64,000 nucleotides of DNA from positions 248,001 through 312,000 of the forward strand of contig OY970352.1 of assembly GCA_963718105.1 (NCBI GenBank), written 5' to 3'. This stretch comes from DASYKT01 sp963718105 (GTDB lineage: Bacteria; Acidobacteriota; Blastocatellia; Pyrinomonadales; Pyrinomonadaceae). How positions within the stretch are numbered: position 1 is the stretch's first letter; every line of letters begins with the position of its first letter. The notes under the pieces were generated by a model. The model searched no databases, had not been told where the DNA came from, and was given only the letters and a program-made list of their open reading frames with translations. Of this stretch, positions 51,300 through 59,900 are shown piece after piece. The translations under genes were made by a program, and so were the position numbers.

Positions 51300-52604
51300 A
51301 TGGGAGCGGAAATACAACAACAAACTATCTACGATGCCGATCTTGGGCGCAGCCTGGCTGTTTCGAGGCAGCCGGTTTGGCTGAAGAGCATTCGTAAACA
51401 GGCGTTCAGATTTTTCACCGAAAACGGTTTCCCGACGCCGCGAAATGAAGAGTGGAAATATACCAACACCGCGCCGATAGCAAAACAGGAATTTAGTTTT
51501 GAAACCGGCAAGGCCGATGCTGAAGCTGTAAAGAATTTTTCTTACGATGAATCCGTCGGGAACACTCTGGTGTTTGTTGATGGGATTTTCACTGAAGAAT
51601 TTTCTCGGGTTGACGGCACGTTCAGCGCGGTTACTTTAAATGCTGCGTTCAAAGACGAGAGTCTGGTAAAGATCGTCGAAGCCAAATTCGGAAAGGCTGC
51701 CGATTTTAAGAAGAACGGATTTGCGGCCCTAAACAGCGCTTTTTTAGATGAAGGCTTTTTGCTGTATGTGCCTCAAAATACGCAGGTTAAAGAACCCATT
51801 CATCTGCTTTTTATTTCTACCGGCGGTAAAATAAGTTTTCCTCGCGTGCTGGTGGCAGCGGAAAAGGGCAGTGAGGTTTTGTTGATAGAAAGTTTTGTCA
51901 GCGCAGATCCCGGCCCGGCTTTTACGAATGCCGTAACTGAAATATTCGTGGAAGATAATGCCCGTGTCACTCATCATCGTATTCAGAAAGAGAACGCGGA
52001 AAGTTTTCATATCGGCACCACGCAGGCGGTCCTGGCGCGCGATAGTTATTACGATTCTACGAATATCAATTTTGGGGCAGTGCTTTCGCGGCATGATACC
52101 GGAGTGGCCTTCACGGCGGAGGGAGCTGAATGTTTTATCGACGGGCTCTATATGCTAAACGGCAGCCAACACAGCGACACTCACTCCGTCATTGACCACG
52201 CGGTGCCGCATTGCACTTCGCATCAGACGTATAAAGGCGTTTTGGGCGACAAGTCACACGCGGTATTTAACGGCAAGGTTTTCGTCGGCGAAAAGGCGCG
52301 CGGAACAAACGCGGAACAGTCGAATAAAAACCTGCTGCTATCAAATGAAGCGCGGATCGATACCAAACCGCAACTGGAAATTTTTAACGACGATGTGAAA
52401 TGCGCGCACGGCGCAACCGTCGGGCAGCTTGAGGATGAAGAAGTGTTCTACCTTTTAAGCCGCGGGCTGCATCGTGACCTGGCGCGAAACCTGCTGACCT
52501 ATGGTTTTGCCGAAGAGGTGATCAATAAGATAGAGATCGGATCTATCAAAGAAGAATTGGATGAGGCAGTGTTAAATCGTTTAGAAGCAACTTTGGAAGT
52601 GTAA
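51300..52604 (+). CDS. sufD: Fe-S cluster assembly protein SufD
   Basis: The 434-residue protein has an N-terminal helical part (FFTENGFPTPRNEEWKYTNT) and the SufBD beta-helix: HQTYKGVLGDKSHAVFNGKV, GTNAEQSNKNLLLSNEARID then KPQLEIFNDDVKCAHGATVG, and EEVFYLLSRGLHRDLARNLL. The His in KCAHGATVG is the usual SufD motif. SufD pairs with SufB in the SufBC2D complex, acting in iron acquisition. The sequence follows sufC after 4 bp. Confidence 0.96.
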   Translation: MGAEIQQQTIYDADLGRSLAVSRQPVWLKSIRKQAFRFFTENGFPTPRNEEWKYTNTAPIAKQEFSFETGKADAEAVKNFSYDESVGNTLVFVDGIFTEEFSRVDGTFSAVTLNAAFKDESLVKIVEAKFGKAADFKKNGFAALNSAFLDEGFLLYVPQNTQVKEPIHLLFISTGGKISFPRVLVAAEKGSEVLLIESFVSADPGPAFTNAVTEIFVEDNARVTHHRIQKENAESFHIGTTQAVLARDSYYDSTNINFGAVLSRHDTGVAFTAEGAECFIDGLYMLNGSQHSDTHSVIDHAVPHCTSHQTYKGVLGDKSHAVFNGKVFVGEKARGTNAEQSNKNLLLSNEARIDTKPQLEIFNDDVKCAHGATVGQLEDEEVFYLLSRGLHRDLARNLLTYGFAEEVINKIEIGSIKEELDEAVLNRLEATLEV

Positions 52605-52611
52605 AAAAGCT

Positions 52612-52794
52612 ATGAGAACAAGAATACCAATGATATTACCGCAAGATCTGTTGATCAAGGTCGACACGCTCGCGGGAGGCAAAAATAAACGCTCGGTCTT
52701 TATCGAACAGGCGATCCGGGCTTACATAATCAGCGAAGAAAAGAAATTACTCAAAGCCGAGACGGCAACGGCTAAGGCCGTGGTGAAAAAGTGA
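52612..52794 (+). CDS. Ribbon-helix-helix protein
   Basis: The 60-residue product begins RIPMILPQDLLIKVDTLAGG and continues KRSVFIEQAIRAYIISEEK, the strand-helix-helix pattern of CopG/MetJ-type DNA-binding proteins. It resembles antitoxins, but no toxin gene lies next to it: sufD is 7 bp upstream and sufS 8 bp downstream. It may be an orphan regulator of this cluster or the remains of a toxin-antitoxin pair. The Lys/Ala tail is disordered. Confidence 0.7.
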   Translation: MRTRIPMILPQDLLIKVDTLAGGKNKRSVFIEQAIRAYIISEEKKLLKAETATAKAVVKK

Positions 52795-52801
52795 TCGCGA
52801 T

Positions 52802-54049
52802 ATGAGCAAAGCTGTTTTGGAAAAAATGAGCGATTGGGATATCGAAAAGATCCGGGCGGATTTTCCTGTTTTATCACAAACGGTGAACGGGAAGCCGCTG
52901 GTCTATCTGGATAACGGCGCTTCGTCGCAGGTCCCTAACCTGGTGATCGAACGGGGCACGCAGTATCTGCAGGAAGAGCATTCGAATATTCATCGCGGCG
53001 TTCATTATCTCAGCCAAAAAGCTACTACGGCCTATGAAGCCGCCCGCGAAAAGATCAAACGTTTTATCAACGCGCGCGAAGCAAAGGAATGCATTTTTGT
53101 TCGCGGCACGACCGAGGGAGTAAACCTGGTCGCGCAGAGTTACGGGCGAAAATTTATTAATGAGGGTGATGAAATTCTCGTTTCCGAGATGGAGCACCAT
53201 TCAAACATTATTCCGTGGCAGATGATCGCCGAGGAACGCGGCGCAAAAATTCGCGTGATCCCGATGAACGACCACGGCGAGCTGATCATCGAAGAGTACG
53301 AAAATCTTTTGAATGAGCGCACCAAGATGGTGGCGGTCGCGCACGTATCAAATTCGCTCGGCACGATAAATCCGATCAAGGAGATGACCGCGACGGCGCA
53401 TAAATTCGGCGTGCCGCTTTTGGTTGACGGGGCGCAGAGTGTGCCGCATTTTCCGGTCGACGTGCAGGATCTGGATTGCGATTTCTTTGTCTTTTCGGGA
53501 CATAAAATGTATGGCCCGACGGGCAGCGGCGTCCTCCACGGCAAGAAAGAATGGCTGGAAGAAATGCCTCCGTACCAGACGGGCGGCGGCATGATAAGAA
53601 CCGTAAGCTTTGAAAAAACAACATTTGCGGGCCTGCCGGATAAATTCGAGGCGGGCACGCCGGCTATCGCGGCGGGCATCGGGCTGGGCGCAGCGGTGGA
53701 TTATATCGATTCGGTCGATCTGACAAAGGCTTTTGAGTACGAACACGAATTGCTGGAATATGCGACCGGGAAACTTTCCGCCATCGAAGGCGTGAAGATC
53801 ATCGGCACGGCTAAGGAAAAAGCGAGTGTGTTGTCATTTACCATCGAAAATATTCACCCGCATGATATCGGCACCATCCTCGATCAATCGGGAATTGCGA
53901 TTCGCGCCGGCCATCACTGCGCACAGCCGGTGATGAAGCGGTTTAACGTGCCGGCGACCGCCAGGGCGTCATTCGCTTTTTATAACACGCACGAAGAAGT
54001 GGACAAACTTGCCGATGCCGTGCAGAAAGTCATCGACGTTTTTAATTAG
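52802..54049 (+). CDS. sufS: Cysteine desulfurase SufS
   Basis: The 415-residue PLP enzyme has LVYLDNGASSQVPNLVIERG, NIHRGVHYLSQKAT, EMEHHSNIIPWQ, LVDGAQSVPH, the PLP-lysine motif FVFSGHKMYGPTGSGVLHG and the catalytic Cys in AIRAGHHCAQPVMKRF. It is class II (SufS/CsdA type) by the RAGHHCAQP loop. It takes sulfur from L-cysteine and passes it to SufU, encoded 1.7 kb downstream. It begins 7 bp after the RHH gene. The start ATG 52802 gives the usual WDIEKIRADFPVL N-terminus. Confidence 0.97.
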   Translation: MSKAVLEKMSDWDIEKIRADFPVLSQTVNGKPLVYLDNGASSQVPNLVIERGTQYLQEEHSNIHRGVHYLSQKATTAYEAAREKIKRFINAREAKECIFVRGTTEGVNLVAQSYGRKFINEGDEILVSEMEHHSNIIPWQMIAEERGAKIRVIPMNDHGELIIEEYENLLNERTKMVAVAHVSNSLGTINPIKEMTATAHKFGVPLLVDGAQSVPHFPVDVQDLDCDFFVFSGHKMYGPTGSGVLHGKKEWLEEMPPYQTGGGMIRTVSFEKTTFAGLPDKFEAGTPAIAAGIGLGAAVDYIDSVDLTKAFEYEHELLEYATGKLSAIEGVKIIGTAKEKASVLSFTIENIHPHDIGTILDQSGIAIRAGHHCAQPVMKRFNVPATARASFAFYNTHEEVDKLADAVQKVIDVFN

Positions 54050-54115
54050 ATAAGCGCGGAACAAATATTTAATTAAAGCGTAAACTTTTATTGAATATTC
54101 AACGCCCGGAGAAAG

Positions 54116-54904
54116 ATGAGGAAGTTTTTCCATTCAACTCTAAGTGCTTACCGCAGGTATCGAACTTTCCGTAAGCAGAGCAGGATCTACCGGACATACC
54201 GGATCTTTAATTATATTTTTGTCGGGCTTTTGACCGCTTACCTTTTGACCATTGCCTTTCCGCAGTATCTTTTTGCCAATCACATCACACACGGAAAATT
54301 CGAAGTTTATTCCCGTCAACCGCTCGATGAGAATATAAATAGAGTGTTGGATTCCGCCGAGGAAAGACTGCTGAAATCTTCGATCTATGATGAGGCCACA
54401 GCGCGAAGGATCTTTCTGGCCGATAGCCACGGCTTTTATACTTTTCTGAGTAACAAGGCGTTTCGCTCGTTCGCCAACAGCGTTCCGATGCTCGATAACA
54501 TTCTTGTCAATAGGTCGGATATCGCCGCTGACAAGGTGTTCATCCAACGCTCTTTTCGCAACAACCGTTCCTTGAGCGGAGTGGTCGCGCACGAGGTCAC
54601 CCATCTTTTTCTGAGAAAAAAATTCGGCACGGCGCGGACAATGTTTTCCATTCCCACCTGGAAAAACGAAGGCTATTGCGAATACATCGCGGGCGATACG
54701 ACAATCAGCTTTGAAGACGGTATGGAGCTATGGCGAGAGGATCCGAATGACGATTCCAAATACGCGTATTTCAAGTACACCCAAGTGGTGAAATATCTGC
54801 TCGATGATGAAAAAATAAGCGTGGAAGAATTATTCGAACGCGATTTTGATGTGAAAGATCTGGAGGCGAAAGTTTTTGCCAAACTAACTTCCGATAGCCG
54901 ATAA
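54116..54904 (+). CDS. Membrane-anchored HExxH-like metallopeptidase candidate
   Basis: The 262-residue protein has a basic N-terminus with Arg/Tyr clusters, one transmembrane helix (YIFVGLLTAYLLTIAFP, about 37-53) and a soluble domain. The motif VVAHEVTHLFLRKKFG (HEVTH, about residues 161-165) and NEGYCEYIAG with a downstream Glu resemble a zincin of the peptidase-MA type, though I cannot confirm activity. The domain continues with a helical tail. It lies in the SUF cluster 66 bp after sufS and 4 bp before the DinB-like gene. Confidence 0.65.
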   Translation: MRKFFHSTLSAYRRYRTFRKQSRIYRTYRIFNYIFVGLLTAYLLTIAFPQYLFANHITHGKFEVYSRQPLDENINRVLDSAEERLLKSSIYDEATARRIFLADSHGFYTFLSNKAFRSFANSVPMLDNILVNRSDIAADKVFIQRSFRNNRSLSGVVAHEVTHLFLRKKFGTARTMFSIPTWKNEGYCEYIAGDTTISFEDGMELWREDPNDDSKYAYFKYTQVVKYLLDDEKISVEELFERDFDVKDLEAKVFAKLTSDSR

Positions 54905-54908
54905 ATAT

Positions 54909-55361
54909 ATGCTTAATAATACTTTACAGGATCTGTTCCGGCGCGATCTGGAGAAATTAAAAGAAGAGATCGGCGCTTATAAAAACGAGCAGGCAATATG
55001 GATAACCGATAAGAGTATTCCGAACTCGGGCGGCAATTTGTGCCTGCACCTGTGCGGCAATCTCAGCCATTTTATCGGCGCTACTTTAGGCGGAAGCGGA
55101 TACGTGAGAAATCGCGACCTGGAATTTTCCGACAAAGGCGTGATTCGCGAAGAGGTAATAAAAAAGATCGATGAAACGATGGAAGCCGTCGATAAAACTC
55201 TCGCTTCGCTTTCTGACGAGCAATTGCAGCAGGATTTTCCGATCGAGGTATTCAAGGATAAACCCGTTACTTCGACCGAATGGATGCTGGTACATCTGGC
55301 GACGCATTTGAATTATCACCTCGGGCAGGTAAATTATCATCGCAGGATGCTGGATAGCTAA
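54909..55361 (+). CDS. DinB-like four-helix protein (DUF1572 type)
   Basis: The 150-residue product is helical: LQDLFRRDLEKLKEEIGAYK, LCLHLCGNLSHFIGATLGGS and WMLVHLATHLNYHLGQVNYH. The spaced His residues (HLCGNLSHF, HLATHLNYHLGQ) fit the metal site of the DinB/YfiT superfamily, which includes thiol-transferases and uncharacterised members. Its enzyme activity cannot be named. It is one base before the cupin gene in the SUF cluster. Confidence 0.75.
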   Translation: MLNNTLQDLFRRDLEKLKEEIGAYKNEQAIWITDKSIPNSGGNLCLHLCGNLSHFIGATLGGSGYVRNRDLEFSDKGVIREEVIKKIDETMEAVDKTLASLSDEQLQQDFPIEVFKDKPVTSTEWMLVHLATHLNYHLGQVNYHRRMLDS

Positions 55362-55362
55362 T

Positions 55363-55725
55363 ATGGAAAAAGTAAATCTTTCGGAAAAACTTGCGCAGAT
55401 AGATGAGTATTGGCGTCCGAAAGTTGTCGGTGAACTCAACGGCCAGGAAGTAAAGCTCGTCAAATTCCAGGGCGAATTTCCCTGGCACCATCATGAGAAC
55501 GAAGACGAGATGTTTATGGGCGTACGCGGCACTTTTGATCTGGAATTTCGCGACCGTAAGGTGACGGTCGGCCCTGGTGAGTTCGTTATCGTACCGCGCG
55601 GCGTCGAACATCGCCCGGCCGCGGAACAGGAAGTGGAAGTAATGCTTTTTGAGCCGGCGAATCTGCTCAACACCGGAAATATTGTTGACGAAAAATACAC
55701 GGCGCCGATGGGTGATAAAATATAA
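55363..55725 (+). CDS. Cupin-domain protein
   Basis: The 120-residue product is a single cupin: GEFPWHHHENEDEMFMGVRG (motif 1, with HHHENE metal ligands) and VGPGEFVIVPRGVEHRPAAE (motif 2, with His). It may bind a metal ion and act on a small molecule, or act as a storage-type or isomerase-like enzyme; the substrate is unknown. It starts one base after the DinB-like stop and ends 2 bp before sufU. Confidence 0.85.
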   Translation: MEKVNLSEKLAQIDEYWRPKVVGELNGQEVKLVKFQGEFPWHHHENEDEMFMGVRGTFDLEFRDRKVTVGPGEFVIVPRGVEHRPAAEQEVEVMLFEPANLLNTGNIVDEKYTAPMGDKI

Positions 55726-55727
55726 AG

Positions 55728-56177
55728 ATGTCAGACTTAAGCGATCTTTACCAGGAAGTCATCCTGGACCACAATAAAAATCCGCGTAATTATCGCGAGA
55801 TAGAAAATGCCGATAAGATGGCGGAGGGTAATAATCCGCTTTGCGGCGACCAGCTCAAGGTTTTTCTGGAAATGACGGAGGATAAGGTGGCGGATGTCGC
55901 TTTCCTGGGCTCAGGCTGCGCTATTTCCAAGGCTTCGGCCAGCATGATGACGCAGGCCGTAAAAGGAAAAACCCGCGAGGAAGCCGAAATTCTCTTTGAT
56001 GAATTTCACCGGATGGTGCGCGGCGAACTGGACGAAGACGCCGAAGATAATAATCTCGGCAAGCTCAAAATATTCGCCGGCGTGCGCGAATTTCCCGCCC
56101 GGGTAAAATGCGCCTCGCTATCGTGGCACACGATGAAGGCCGCGCTGGATAATGAAAATTTGGTTTCAACGGAGTAA
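55728..56177 (+). CDS. sufU: SufU-type zinc sulfurtransferase
   Basis: The 149-residue protein has the SufU signature: LYQEVILDHNKNPRNYREIE, NPLCGDQLKV (Cys), GSGCAISKASASMMTQAV (Cys) and ARVKCASLSWHT (Cys). Three Cys plus Asp bind zinc. An insert around 98-113 (HRMVRGELDEDAEDNN) is the region that separates SufU from IscU. SufU takes sulfur from SufS in organisms that lack SufE, as in Firmicutes and many others. It ends the SUF core and supports the SufS/SufU pairing here. Confidence 0.95.
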   Translation: MSDLSDLYQEVILDHNKNPRNYREIENADKMAEGNNPLCGDQLKVFLEMTEDKVADVAFLGSGCAISKASASMMTQAVKGKTREEAEILFDEFHRMVRGELDEDAEDNNLGKLKIFAGVREFPARVKCASLSWHTMKAALDNENLVSTE

Positions 56178-56201
56178 TATTGTCTTTTGAGGTATTAAAT
56201 T

Positions 56202-56453
56202 ATGGACGACAAAAAAACGGTTGAAGTCGGGCGCAGGGTTTATACCGTGCTGCTTACAGCAGCTGAAGAAGGCGGTTACACGGTGACTTGTCCGGCTTTA
56301 TCCGGAGTGGTGACGGAAGGCGATACAGTGGAAGAAGCCCTGGATATGGCGAGAGATGCCATCAAAGGATACCTTCAAATGCTGCAGGATTTGGGCGAGC
56401 CTATACCGGAAAGCGAGGTCAGCACTGCTTTTCTTGTTGACGTAACTGCATGA
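56202..56453 (+). CDS. hicB: HicB-type antitoxin (hicBA pair 3)
   Basis: The 83-residue product reads VYTVLLTAAEEGGYTVTCPA then LSGVVTEGDTVEEALDMARD and AIKGYLQMLQDLGEPIPESE, the canonical single-domain HicB. It overlaps the start of the hicA-like frame by ATGA. The antitoxin is intact while its toxin is frameshifted. It lies 24 bp after sufU. Confidence 0.9.
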   Translation: MDDKKTVEVGRRVYTVLLTAAEEGGYTVTCPALSGVVTEGDTVEEALDMARDAIKGYLQMLQDLGEPIPESEVSTAFLVDVTA

Positions 56454-56672
56454 AACTGCCGTCTATAAAGCCGAAACAAGTTATCAAGCTCTTGAACGCG
56501 CCGGCTTCGTTATACACCGTATTCAAGGCAGTCATTATCAACTCTATCATTCCACGGAAAGCATTTGCGCGTCACAGTTCCATATCATAACAAGGATCTA
56601 AAACGCTCCACTCTTCATTCGATCATTAGACAAAGCGGAATGAGTGAAGAAGAATTCGGGCGATATATCTAA
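56450..56672 (+). pseudogene. hicA: Frameshifted HicA toxin (hicBA pair 3)
   Basis: Read across three frames the segment gives MKLPSIKPKQVIKLL, then RAGFVIHRIQGSHYQLYHST, then GKHLRVTVPYHNKDLKRSTL and HSIIRQSGMSEEEFGRYI, which is a full-length HicA with the conserved GSH. Two separate single-base deletions (near 56495 and near 56555) break the frame, and no single frame covers it. The restored length is about 74 residues. Either the toxin gene is dead or two sequencing errors fall here. The hicB gene in front is intact. Confidence 0.85.
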
Positions 56673-56680
56673 AAGTTAAA

Positions 56681-57790
56681 ATGAAGATAGTAAAACTCGA
56701 GCTCATCGAGATAAAACTTCCGCTGGTCCATTTTTTTGAAACCAGTTTTGGGCGGACGTATGAACGCCGGATCATTCTGACGCGCGCCCTCGATGAAGAA
56801 GGCAACGAAGGCTGGGGAGAATGTACTGTAGGCGAATCTCCCAGCTATAGCGAAGAGTGGACGGACGCCGCCTGGGTGACGCTTGAAAAGATACTCGCGC
56901 CGATGGTGCTGGGTAAAGATGTGGAAAAAGCCGCACAGATCTGGGGCCTGATGAAAAAAGTGCGCGGCAACCGGATGGCCAAAGCCGCGATAGAAACCGC
57001 GGTGTGGGACCTGGAAGCAAAAAAATCGGGCGTGCCGTTATGGAAGCATCTCGGCGGCGTGGCTGGCGAGATCGAATGCGGAGTATCGATCGGGATCCAG
57101 GATTCGGTCGAACAGCTTTTTGAAAAGATCCAGACCGAACTCGATGCCGGTTACCGCCGGATCAAGATAAAAATAAAACCTGGTTGGGACGTTGATGTCA
57201 TTAAACAAGTACGGGAAAAGTTTGGCGATATCAGGCTGATGGGCGATGCGAATTCAGCTTATTCGCTGGATGACGCAGAGCTTTTTCAGCAGATGGATAG
57301 CTTTCATCTAATGATGTTCGAGCAGCCGCTGGCGCACGACGACATGTACGATCACGCCCAACTGCAAAAAAAGATCGAGACACCTATCTGTCTTGATGAA
57401 TCCATTCATTCACTGCCTGACGCGCGCAAGGCGATCAAACTCGGCGCGTGTAAAATAATCAACATAAAGCTCGGACGCGTTGGCGGGCACAAACAGGCAA
57501 AACGGCTTAGTAAATATTGCCACTCGCGCGGCATTCCGGTCTGGTGCGGCGGCATGCTGGAGACCGGCATCGGCCGCGCGCACAATATCGCGATGTCCAC
57601 GCTCGAAGGGTTTACTCTGCCGGGAGATGTTTCCGCCAGCAAACGCTATTGGCACGAAGATATTATCGAACCGGCGGTGGAAGTGACCTCGCGCGGAACT
57701 ATTATAGCGCCGGAAAACCCCGGCATCGGGTTTGAGGTAAAGCGTGACCGGATAGATAAGGCAATGGCTAAAAGCATAATTCTAAAATGA
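56681..57790 (+). CDS. N-acylamino acid racemase / o-succinylbenzoate synthase (enolase superfamily)
   Basis: The 369-residue enzyme has a capping domain (KLELIEIKLPLVHFFETSFG) and a TIM barrel with the catalytic RIKIKIKPGW (K-x-K), LMGDANSAYS, FEQPLAHDD, CLDESIHSL (metal Asp/Asn, Glu, Asp/Glu) and IINIKLGRVGG (second Lys). This is the MenC-2/NSAR-OSBS group, where one active site can do either reaction. No other menaquinone gene is near. The gene overlaps an M20 deacylase by ATGA, which points to N-succinylamino acid racemisation (D to L amino acid conversion) rather than menaquinone synthesis. Confidence 0.85.
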   Translation: MKIVKLELIEIKLPLVHFFETSFGRTYERRIILTRALDEEGNEGWGECTVGESPSYSEEWTDAAWVTLEKILAPMVLGKDVEKAAQIWGLMKKVRGNRMAKAAIETAVWDLEAKKSGVPLWKHLGGVAGEIECGVSIGIQDSVEQLFEKIQTELDAGYRRIKIKIKPGWDVDVIKQVREKFGDIRLMGDANSAYSLDDAELFQQMDSFHLMMFEQPLAHDDMYDHAQLQKKIETPICLDESIHSLPDARKAIKLGACKIINIKLGRVGGHKQAKRLSKYCHSRGIPVWCGGMLETGIGRAHNIAMSTLEGFTLPGDVSASKRYWHEDIIEPAVEVTSRGTIIAPENPGIGFEVKRDRIDKAMAKSIILK

Positions 57791-58932
57791 AAGCCCTCGA
57801 GTATTTTCAAGACAAGCTGGACGAAATAATTCAGTGCCTGCCGGAAGTGATCGGTACGGAATCGCCTTCGCGTGACGAAGAGGGCAGCCGGGACATAGTC
57901 AGCGTATTTGCGCAGCTCGCCAAAAACATACCGGCGATAGATTCCGTTGAACAGATCCCGGCTAAAGGCTTAGGTGAGCATTTACTGATCAAAGCCTTTG
58001 GCGAAAATGCATCGGAAGAAAAGCATTTTTTGCTGCTTGGCCATACCGACACCGTTCATCCAAAGGGGTCAATATTGGAACGGCCGTTTCGCATAGAAGA
58101 CGGCAAAATTTTCGGCCCCGGCATTTTCGATATGAAGGCCAATTGCGTTCTGATCTTCAAGGTGCTGCAATATCTTTCGGAGAATGGCCTGCACCCGTCG
58201 GCGCCGGTCAGGGTATTGCTAACTTGCGATGAAGAAATCGGAAGCCACTCCGGCCGTCCGCTGGTGGAAAGAGAGGCGCAAAACGCCAAGGCGTGTTTTG
58301 TCTTCGAACCATCGGCGCCGGGCGGCAAGGTCAAAACCGGCCGCAAGGGAACCGGAAATTATGTTTTAAAAGCTCACGGGATCGCTTCGCACGCCGGGCT
58401 CGACCCGCAAAAAGGCGCCAATGCGGTCGGTGAGCTGGCACGGCAAATCATTGAACTGCATAAGCTTAACGATTTTGATATAGGCACAACCGTGACCGTG
58501 ACGACCATTAAGGGCGGAACCACGACCAATGTCGTACCGGCCGAAGCGGAATGCGAGATCGATGTCAGATTTTCTTCGATGGCCGAAGCGGAAAGGATCG
58601 ACGGTGAAATAAGACGACTTAAAACCGTTGACGAAAGAGTAACTTTGGAAGTATTAGGCGGTATCAATCGGCCGCCGCTTGAGCGCACGGAAGCAGTTGC
58701 TGCGCTTTTTGAAAAAGCGAAAAAGTTGGCAGCATCCCTCGGCGTCGAATTGGAAGAGACACAGGTAGGCGGAGCTTCAGACGGAAATTTTGTCGGCGCT
58801 ATGGGTGTGCCGGTGCTCGACGGCCTGGGCATCGCGGGCGATGGCGCGCATGCCGATCACGAGCACATCTTAATTAACGATATTCCTTTTCGCGGAGCGC
58901 TGTTAGCCGGGCTCCTGACCGCAGAAATTTAA
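57787..58932 (+). CDS. M20-family metallopeptidase/deacylase
   Basis: The 381-residue protein has the M20 layout: LLLGHTDTVHPKGSILERPF (HTDTV metal His/Asp), FGPGIFDMKANCVLIFK, LTCDEEIGSHSG (catalytic Glu), FVFEPSAPGG and the dimerisation domain (KAHGIASHAGLDPQKGANAV). The group includes ArgE, DapE, carboxypeptidase G2 and N-acyl amino acid hydrolases. The ATGA overlap with the enolase-superfamily racemase suggests it removes the N-acyl (succinyl) group from L-amino acids after racemisation. No N-acyltransferase is adjacent. Confidence 0.85.
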   Translation: MKALEYFQDKLDEIIQCLPEVIGTESPSRDEEGSRDIVSVFAQLAKNIPAIDSVEQIPAKGLGEHLLIKAFGENASEEKHFLLLGHTDTVHPKGSILERPFRIEDGKIFGPGIFDMKANCVLIFKVLQYLSENGLHPSAPVRVLLTCDEEIGSHSGRPLVEREAQNAKACFVFEPSAPGGKVKTGRKGTGNYVLKAHGIASHAGLDPQKGANAVGELARQIIELHKLNDFDIGTTVTVTTIKGGTTTNVVPAEAECEIDVRFSSMAEAERIDGEIRRLKTVDERVTLEVLGGINRPPLERTEAVAALFEKAKKLAASLGVELEETQVGGASDGNFVGAMGVPVLDGLGIAGDGAHADHEHILINDIPFRGALLAGLLTAEI

Positions 58933-58937
58933 CTTGA

Positions 58938-59894
58938 ATGACAGAGCAAAAGAAAAAAGCGCCGCGAAACCGCACGATCGAGTTAAGCGATGCCGAGGCC
59001 AAAAAGTTTTATAAAGGGCTATTGTTTCCGAAAGACGCGCTGGCCCTGCCGGATTGTCTGGATAAAACGATCTGCGGAGATTCTTTTAAAGTCCTATCGC
59101 TCCTTCCGCAAAAAAGTTTCGATCTTCTTTTTTCCGATCCGCCTTACAACCTTAATAAAAATTTCGGGGAAAATAGTTTTCAGCAAACGTCTGACGAAGA
59201 GTACGAAAACTGGCTCGATTCATGGTTGAAACTGGCAGCGCCGCTGTTAAAACCTAAGGCTTCGATCTACATCTGTGGGGATTGGCGCTCGTCGGCGGCT
59301 ATTCAGCGGGCAGGCAGCCGCTATTTCAAGCTTCGCAACCGGATCACGTGGGAGCGGGAAAAGGGCCGGGGCGCGAAAGAAAACTGGAAAAGCTGCTCGG
59401 AAGATATCTGGTTCTTTACCGTTTCGGACAGATATACGTTCAATCTCGATTCAGTGAGATTGAGACGTCAGGTGATCGCGCCGTATCGTGAGAACGGGCA
59501 GCCCAAGGATTGGGAAGACGCCGATGACGGCAGATTTCGTCTCACGCACCCTTCGAATTTGTGGACCGATCTGACCGTGCCTTTTTGGTCGATGCCGGAA
59601 AACACCGACCATCCCACCCAAAAGCCGGAAAAGCTGCTGGCTAAAATAATCCTGGCAAGTACTAATGAGAACGACGTGGTGCTGGACCCTTTCTCAGGTT
59701 CGGGCACGGCCTCCGTCGCGGCAAAAAAACTCGGCCGGCATTTCGTCGGGATAGAAAAAGACAAGAAGTACTGCTGCCTGACAGAGAAAAGGCTGGCGGC
59801 CGCTGTAAAGTCGCCCGGTATCCAGGGTTACACCGATGGCGTTTTTTGGGAGCGGAACACGCACGAAAAACAGATCTCGCGCGGGAAAAAATAA
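58938..59894 (+). CDS. Orphan site-specific DNA methyltransferase
   Basis: The 318-residue protein has the catalytic motif LLFSDPPYNLNKNFG (DPPY, about residue 70) and motif I, VLDPFSGSGTASVAAKKLGR (about 252), in that order, as in beta-class N6-adenine or N4-cytosine MTases. The HPTQKPEKLLAKII segment is the usual motif before motif I. No restriction endonuclease or specificity gene is adjacent, so this is an orphan methylase. It may have a regulatory role (CcrM-like) or be an unpaired restriction-modification remnant. Recognition sequence unknown. Confidence 0.9.
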   Translation: MTEQKKKAPRNRTIELSDAEAKKFYKGLLFPKDALALPDCLDKTICGDSFKVLSLLPQKSFDLLFSDPPYNLNKNFGENSFQQTSDEEYENWLDSWLKLAAPLLKPKASIYICGDWRSSAAIQRAGSRYFKLRNRITWEREKGRGAKENWKSCSEDIWFFTVSDRYTFNLDSVRLRRQVIAPYRENGQPKDWEDADDGRFRLTHPSNLWTDLTVPFWSMPENTDHPTQKPEKLLAKIILASTNENDVVLDPFSGSGTASVAAKKLGRHFVGIEKDKKYCCLTEKRLAAAVKSPGIQGYTDGVFWERNTHEKQISRGKK

Positions 59895-59900
59895 TTGTTC

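Noticed and set aside
56202..56672. hicBA pair 3 as a functional toxin-antitoxin system
   Set aside because: The toxin frame is broken twice; unless these are sequencing errors, no full HicA can be made.
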